DNA from: Heliomarina baculiformis
GTDB lineage: Bacteria; Pseudomonadota; Alphaproteobacteria; Rhodobacterales; Rhodobacteraceae
Direction: 5' to 3'
DNA: 45,475 nucleotides
Assembly: GCF_019966545.1 (NCBI RefSeq)
Contig: NZ_JAIMIC010000019.1
Span: 1-45,475, forward strand
Shown: piece after piece, positions 39,275 through 45,475 of the stretch
Layout: the number at the start of each line of letters is the position of its first letter
Position numbering within the stretch: the first letter of the stretch is position 1
The notes under the pieces: generated by a model
The model's database searches: none
Told to the model about the DNA's origin: nothing
Seen by the model: the letters and a program-made list of their open reading frames with translations, nothing else
Translations under genes and position numbers: made by a program

Positions 39275-40393
39275 ATGAAATTCAGCATCGAACGTGGCAC
39301 ATTGCTCAAGGCCGTGTCTCAGGCGCAATCGGTTGTCGAGCGCCGCAACACCATTCCAATCCTCGCCAACGTGCTGATCGAAGCCGAGGGTGACTCTGTC
39401 TATTTCCGCGCCACCGACCTCGATATCGAAGTGGTGGATAAGGCCGTTGCACAGGTCGAACGCGCCGGGGCGACCACCGTGGCCGCGACGACCCTGCATG
39501 AAATCGTGCGCAAGCTGCCCGACGGCGCCCTTGTCAGCCTGAACGCCGATACCGCCGCAGGCCGTCTGACGGTCGAAGCGGGCCGGTCCAACTTTTCGCT
39601 GGCCACCTTGCCGAAAGAAGATTTCCCGGTCATGGCGACCTCGGAATACGAGTCGAACTTTTCCGCCAAGGCCGAGGTGCTACGCCGCCTGTTCGACAAG
39701 TCGAAATTCGCCATTTCGACCGAAGAGACCCGTTACTACCTGAACGGTGTCTACATGCATGTGGCCGATGGCGAAGACGGAAAGGCGCTGCGCTGCGTCG
39801 CGACCGATGGCCACCGCCTTGCCCGTATCGACGCCCCGCTTCCCGCAGGCGCCGAACAGATGCCCGGCGTGATTGTTCCCCGCAAAACCGTGGGCGAGCT
39901 GCGCAAGCTGCTCGACGAGGACGACATGGAAATCGCGGTCTCGGTTTCGGAAACAAAGGTCCGCTTTGCGACACCGGACATCACGCTGACCTCCAAAGTG
40001 ATCGACGGTACATTCCCCGATTACACACGCGTCATCCCGCAGGGCAACACCCGTCGGCTCGAAGTCGACGCGGCTGATTTTGCCAAGGCCGTTGACCGCG
40101 TCGCCACCGTTTCCTCGGAACGCTCGCGCGCGGTAAAGCTGCAGCTGGAAGAAGACCGTCTGATCCTGTCGGTGAACGCCCCCGACAGCGGCGCCGCCGA
40201 GGAAGAGCTTGCCGTCGCCTATTCCGACGAACGGCTCGAGATCGGCTTTAACGCGAAATACCTGCTGGAAATCGCAAGCCAGGTCGACCGTGAGAACGCC
40301 GTTTTCATGTTCAACTCGGCAGGCGATCCGACGCTGATGCGCGAAGGAACCGATCAGAGCGCGGTCTACGTCGTCATGCCGATGCGCGTCTAA
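39275..40393 (+). CDS. dnaN: DNA polymerase III beta sliding clamp DnaN
   Basis: This 372-residue protein starts MKFSIERGTLLKAVSQAQSVVERRNTIPILANV (the standard clamp opening, residues 1-33) and ends YVVMPMRV, the conserved C-terminus. All three clamp repeats are present. GAAGG precedes the ATG. It forms the dimeric ring that tethers Pol III to DNA. The 235-base spacer from dnaA suggests its own promoter. Confidence 0.98.
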   Translation: MKFSIERGTLLKAVSQAQSVVERRNTIPILANVLIEAEGDSVYFRATDLDIEVVDKAVAQVERAGATTVAATTLHEIVRKLPDGALVSLNADTAAGRLTVEAGRSNFSLATLPKEDFPVMATSEYESNFSAKAEVLRRLFDKSKFAISTEETRYYLNGVYMHVADGEDGKALRCVATDGHRLARIDAPLPAGAEQMPGVIVPRKTVGELRKLLDEDDMEIAVSVSETKVRFATPDITLTSKVIDGTFPDYTRVIPQGNTRRLEVDAADFAKAVDRVATVSSERSRAVKLQLEEDRLILSVNAPDSGAAEEELAVAYSDERLEIGFNAKYLLEIASQVDRENAVFMFNSAGDPTLMREGTDQSAVYVVMPMRV

Positions 40394-40400
40394 AACTTTT

Positions 40401-40435
40401 GCCTCCGGCGGGGATATTTTAAGACCCAAAGAAGG
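40401..40435 (+). repeat. Intergenic repeat, copy upstream of recF
   Basis: The sequence CTCCGGCGGGGATATTTT followed by AAGACCCAAAGAAGG is found again, in opposite orientation and nearly identical, at 41570-41601. The pattern GGGATATTTT...CCAAAGAAG is one I recognise as frequent between genes in Roseobacter-group genomes. The last bases merge with the recF ribosome binding site (GAAGGGGG). Confidence 0.75.
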
Positions 40436-40442
40436 GGGACGG

Positions 40443-41555
40443 ATGGCGCCCGAAAAGCCACTGGCAGTGACCTCCCTGACCCTGTCGCACTTCCGGTCCC
40501 ACAAGATCGCCAGGATCCGCGTCGACGAACGCCCGGTCGCGATTTTCGGGGCAAACGGGGCCGGGAAGACGAATATCCTTGAGGCATTGTCGATGCTTTC
40601 CCCTGGTCGTGGGCTGCGCCGCGCGAGCGCAAGCGACATGGCCCGGCGTCCCGATCCAATCGGATGGCAGTTGACGGCCGATGTGCTCTCCGGCGGCGCC
40701 GCCCACGAGATCAGGACATGGTCGGAAAACGGGGCTGCGCGGCAGGTCAGAATAGACGACAAACAGGCAAGCCAGGTCGCCCTTGGCCAGATAGTCCGGG
40801 TCCTGTGGCTTATCCCGTCCATGGATCGTCTGTGGATCGAAGGTGCGGAAGGTCGCAGGCGGTTTCTCGACCGGGCCGTGCTGAGCTTTGTTCCCGGCCA
40901 CGCCCAGATCGTTCTTGACTACGAAAAAGCCATGCGGGAACGCAACCGGCTGCTCAAGGACATGGTCCGCGATCCCCATTGGTACATGGCCCTTGAACGG
41001 CAGATGGCCGAGGCGGGCGCCCTCATCCATCGCAACCGCCGGGACACGCTTTTGAAACTCGACGCCGCGCAACAGGATGGCACCACGCGTTTTCCGGCGG
41101 CGGCGCTCGACCTCACCCAGTCCGAAGGCAGCATGCCCGAAAGCGTCAAGGATCTTGCCGAGGCCATCGCTGAAAGCCGGTTCCGTGACATGGCCGCCGG
41201 ACGGACACTGGTCGGACCGCACAGAACCGATCTTCACGCCGTCTATGCCGAAAAAGGGATCGAGGCCAAGGACTGCTCGACCGGCGAACAAAAGGCGCTG
41301 CTGGTGTCGCTCATCCTCGCCAACGGGCGCGCCCTGTCGCGACAGATCGGCGCGCCGCCCATCCTGCTTCTCGACGAAATCGCAGCCCATCTCGATGCGG
41401 ATCGCCGCGCCGCGCTCTACGACGAGATATGCGCCCTCGGAACCCAGGCGTGGATGACCGGAACCGGCGCTGAACTCTTCGACGAACTGGGATCGCGGGC
41501 ACAACATCTGCATGTCTCGGAAACCACCGGCGTCTCGCTGCAGGACCCAGCCTAA
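40443..41555 (+). CDS. recF: DNA repair ATPase RecF
   Basis: This 370-residue SMC-like ATPase has Walker A FGANGAGKTNILEAL, the RecF-specific RRFLDRAVLSF block, signature CSTGEQKALLVSL and Walker B LLLDEIAAHLD. It loads RecA at gaps with RecO and RecR. AGGGGG precedes the ATG. It lies between dnaN and gyrB and is bracketed by inverted copies of an intergenic repeat. Confidence 0.96.
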   Translation: MAPEKPLAVTSLTLSHFRSHKIARIRVDERPVAIFGANGAGKTNILEALSMLSPGRGLRRASASDMARRPDPIGWQLTADVLSGGAAHEIRTWSENGAARQVRIDDKQASQVALGQIVRVLWLIPSMDRLWIEGAEGRRRFLDRAVLSFVPGHAQIVLDYEKAMRERNRLLKDMVRDPHWYMALERQMAEAGALIHRNRRDTLLKLDAAQQDGTTRFPAAALDLTQSEGSMPESVKDLAEAIAESRFRDMAAGRTLVGPHRTDLHAVYAEKGIEAKDCSTGEQKALLVSLILANGRALSRQIGAPPILLLDEIAAHLDADRRAALYDEICALGTQAWMTGTGAELFDELGSRAQHLHVSETTGVSLQDPA

Positions 41556-41569
41556 AGCGCTCGTTTGGT

Positions 41570-41601
41570 CCTTCTTTGGGTCAGAAAATATCCCGGGGGA
41601 G
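41570..41601 (-). repeat. Intergenic repeat, inverted copy downstream of recF
   Basis: Read on the minus strand this is CTCCCCCGGGATATTTT then CTGACCCAAAGAAGG, matching the copy at 40401-40435 in all but a few bases. The two copies point toward each other across recF. Confidence 0.75.
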
Positions 41602-41759
41602 ATGCCCGGAACGGGCATCGGGGGCAGAGCCCCCATCACGCGACGACCGCACCTGAATCGACTATCTGGAAGGGCGCGCCGTAACGTCCGGAGATACACC
41701 AAATATTGTGGTCAGCCCGTGACAATCCCCCCAGAACCGGGTATAAAATCGCAAAATGA

Positions 41760-44192
<2,433 letters not shown>

Positions 44193-44574
44193 ACGGCTGT
44201 AGGCGCGCGCGTAGTTTTTCGCCGCGCGCATAGTTTTTCGCTTGCTAAGCTCGGGGTGAGGCCGCTTTTTATATGACTTTCAAAAGGTTAGCGCGAAATC
44301 CAGGCCTTCGCGGTTTCTTGGACTGGTTCGCGCAGGGCGCGTTGGACAGCGTCTGCAAAACTAACGAGCCTTGCATCTCGGTCTCGGTGGGCGTGCATTG
44401 CCCATCAACCGAGACAGAAGCTTCCTTCTCCGCAGGAAGAACTTGAGCTGCAGCTCACCGTGGAAAGCCGGCATGGCGCCTGCAGGAAGCGCACGTAATC
44501 TTCAATCGCGGCTTCGGTCTTGATTTGACTGGGTTTTATGTGCCTCATTTCCAAGTTCGAGAAAGAGGTGCCTG
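44193..44574. other. Gene-free stretch after gyrB, boundary of an accessory segment
   Basis: I see no gene in these 380 bases. A tandem repeat lies right after gyrB (listed separately), and the region then changes to sequence with no resemblance to the core. This may be the edge of an integrated island carrying the DUF4041 gene. Confidence 0.5.
44205..44241. repeat. Tandem repeat of about 19 bases after gyrB
   Basis: GCGCGCGTAGTTTTTCGC (44205-44222) is followed directly by CGCGCGCATAGTTTTTCGC (44223-44241). The two units differ by one base substitution and one inserted base. It is a possible protein-binding or integration site. Confidence 0.7.
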
Positions 44575-45366
44575 ATGCCAGAATTGGACCCCAATATAGC
44601 TTTACCGATCGCCGTGCTGATGTTCCTGATCGGTTTTCCACTTTTTCTCATTCTATTCCTGGCCGCACGACGGCGGGCAAAGCGCCTCGGTCGCCAGCTC
44701 AATGAGGAGAAGACCAGGGCCGCCAAAGACCGCGCCCGGATCCTCGCGGAGGAAAAGGAGAAACGGCAGGCGATCGAGCAGAAATACTCGCCGATCATCG
44801 ATATGGAAGCCGAGGTCGGACGGTTGAAAGCTGAAGCTGAAGAGTTCGCGAAGAATATCGACGAACTGCGATCCAGCTACGCCAGCAAGCGCGAGACCAT
44901 GAAGAAGCTCGAGCACCAAGTCGCGGTGTATGACGAGCGCCTCGCCTTCGCAGAACTCGGTGTCTATGAGCCTCACTTCGATTTCGGGGACAGCGAGATC
45001 TTCAAGGAGCAGATTAAGCAGATCCGGGAGAAGCAAAAGGCAATGGTGTCGCAGAAGACTGCCGCTATTTGCCCGACCGATTGGACCGTCGATGGCAGCC
45101 TCTCCAAGGGGCAGACAATGATCAACCGTCAGATGCGACTGACGGTGCGCGCCTTCAATAACGAATGCGAGGCGGCGATCGCGAACACGCGTTGGAACAA
45201 CGTAGTCGCTATGGAGAAGAGGATCCTGAACGCTGCAAAACAAATCGACTCGGCCAATGCCTCCATGAACCTGTCCATCAATGAGCGATACGTCTCGCTC
45301 AAGCTAAACGAGTTGCACCTCACCCACGAATATCGGGAGCAACTCAAGGTCGAGAAGGATGAGCGG
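44575..45366 (+). pseudogene. Membrane-anchored DUF4041 protein interrupted by an insertion sequence
   Basis: The frame runs 277 residues to 45408, but only about 264 belong to the gene. An N-terminal helix (LPIAVLMFLIGFPLFLILFLA) anchors it in the membrane, with a long coiled coil at about 35-125. Then comes a DUF4041 domain: LGVYEPHFDFGDSEIF, CPTDWTVDGS, MINRQMRLTVRAFNNECEAAI, TRWNNV and a final KLNELHLTHEYREQ. Full proteins continue with a charged helix and a GIY-YIG (T5orf172) nuclease. Here the charged helix stops at KVEKDE and the frame enters the end of an IS element. DUF4041-GIY-YIG proteins have been reported as membrane-bound anti-phage nucleases (SNIPE). AAAGAGG precedes the ATG. 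Unless the element is excised, the nuclease half is disconnected. Confidence 0.8.
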
Positions 45367-45475
45367 TGGACCTGTCCCGTTTTTGTGCCGCCCCCGGTGC
45401 TCGTTTAGGCCACCTTCCGCTCGAAAGCGACTGGGCTTTTCCAGCCCAGTGCTGAATGGCGGCGGCGCGGATTGT
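45367..45475 (-). mobile_element. End of an IS3-family insertion sequence, running out of the window
   Basis: At 45367 the DUF4041 reading is lost and the sequence TGGACCTGTCCCGTTTTTGTG begins, described here as an IS3-like terminal end (TGGAC...CCCGTTTTTGTG). The 3' end of a transposase gene lies 38 bases inward. The boundary is inferred from where homology to DUF4041 stops. The rest of the element and its other end lie beyond the window. Confidence 0.8.
45405..45475 (-). CDS. IS3-family transposase OrfB, C-terminal fragment
   Basis: Reading the minus strand from the window edge gives NPRRRHSALGWKSPVAFE followed by RKVA and a stop at 45405-45407. The (Y)NxxRRHSALG block is the end of the rve integrase domain of IS3-family OrfB transposases, just after the catalytic glutamate. 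Only 22 codons are inside the window. The gene is cut by the window edge, not by the sequence. Confidence 0.88.
   Translation of the reverse strand, partial: NPRRRHSALGWKSPVAFERKVA

Overview
The window looks like chromosomal DNA of an alphaproteobacterium of the Rhodobacteraceae (Roseobacter group). The evidence is the gene order ubiB-ubiE / mutM-enoyl-CoA hydratase-rpsT-dnaA-dnaN-recF-gyrB, the GC-rich codon use of the core genes, the protein families present (DUF3775, NaChBac-type channel, RTX proteins, MipA/OmpV) and a TGA-N9-TCA iron-type operator. This assignment is inferred from gene content and recognised family motifs; no database search was run.

Layout. Positions 1-8573 are a visibly AT-richer, gene-sparse accessory segment. 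It holds a staphylococcal-nuclease-like protein with a topoisomerase-type zinc finger, an OLD-like ATPase/TOPRIM protein (minus strand), a DUF6236-like protein whose reading frame lacks a canonical start, a small serine recombinase and an RTX protein. Long gene-free stretches separate them. The content suggests a mobile, possibly anti-phage, region. From 8574 to about 18650 lies an envelope and secretion region: a large FG-GAP/RTX protein, a voltage-gated sodium channel, DUF3775, a SphA-like porin, MipA/OmpV, a 40-residue secreted cysteine peptide, a 1066-residue fusion of a polytopic membrane protein with a periplasmic solute-binding domain, and a HasA-like hemophore fused to RTX repeats downstream of an iron-type operator. 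A TetR regulator follows.

Positions 19427-24825 hold a thiamine import operon (thiB-thiP-thiQ, minus strand) under a TPP riboswitch, with a CocE/NonD hydrolase directly downstream. From 24949 to 32353 come rppH, htpX, a LysE exporter, a FadH-like 2,4-dienoyl-CoA reductase, a NIPSNAP/ABM gene pair divergent from an ArsR regulator with a perfect operator palindrome over its start codon, a LysR regulator and a small membrane protein. Positions 32510-44192 are the conserved ubiquinone/repair/replication core, ending in gyrB.

After gyrB the sequence becomes accessory again. A membrane-anchored DUF4041 protein, the front half of a GIY-YIG nuclease architecture reported as anti-phage, is cut off by the end of an IS3-family insertion sequence whose transposase 3' end runs out of the window. 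Most notable items: the HasA-RTX hemophore with its iron-type operator and structured leader, the membrane/solute-binding fusion paired with the cysteine peptide, the IS-interrupted DUF4041 gene, the DUF6236-like gene without a normal start, and the ArsR operator.
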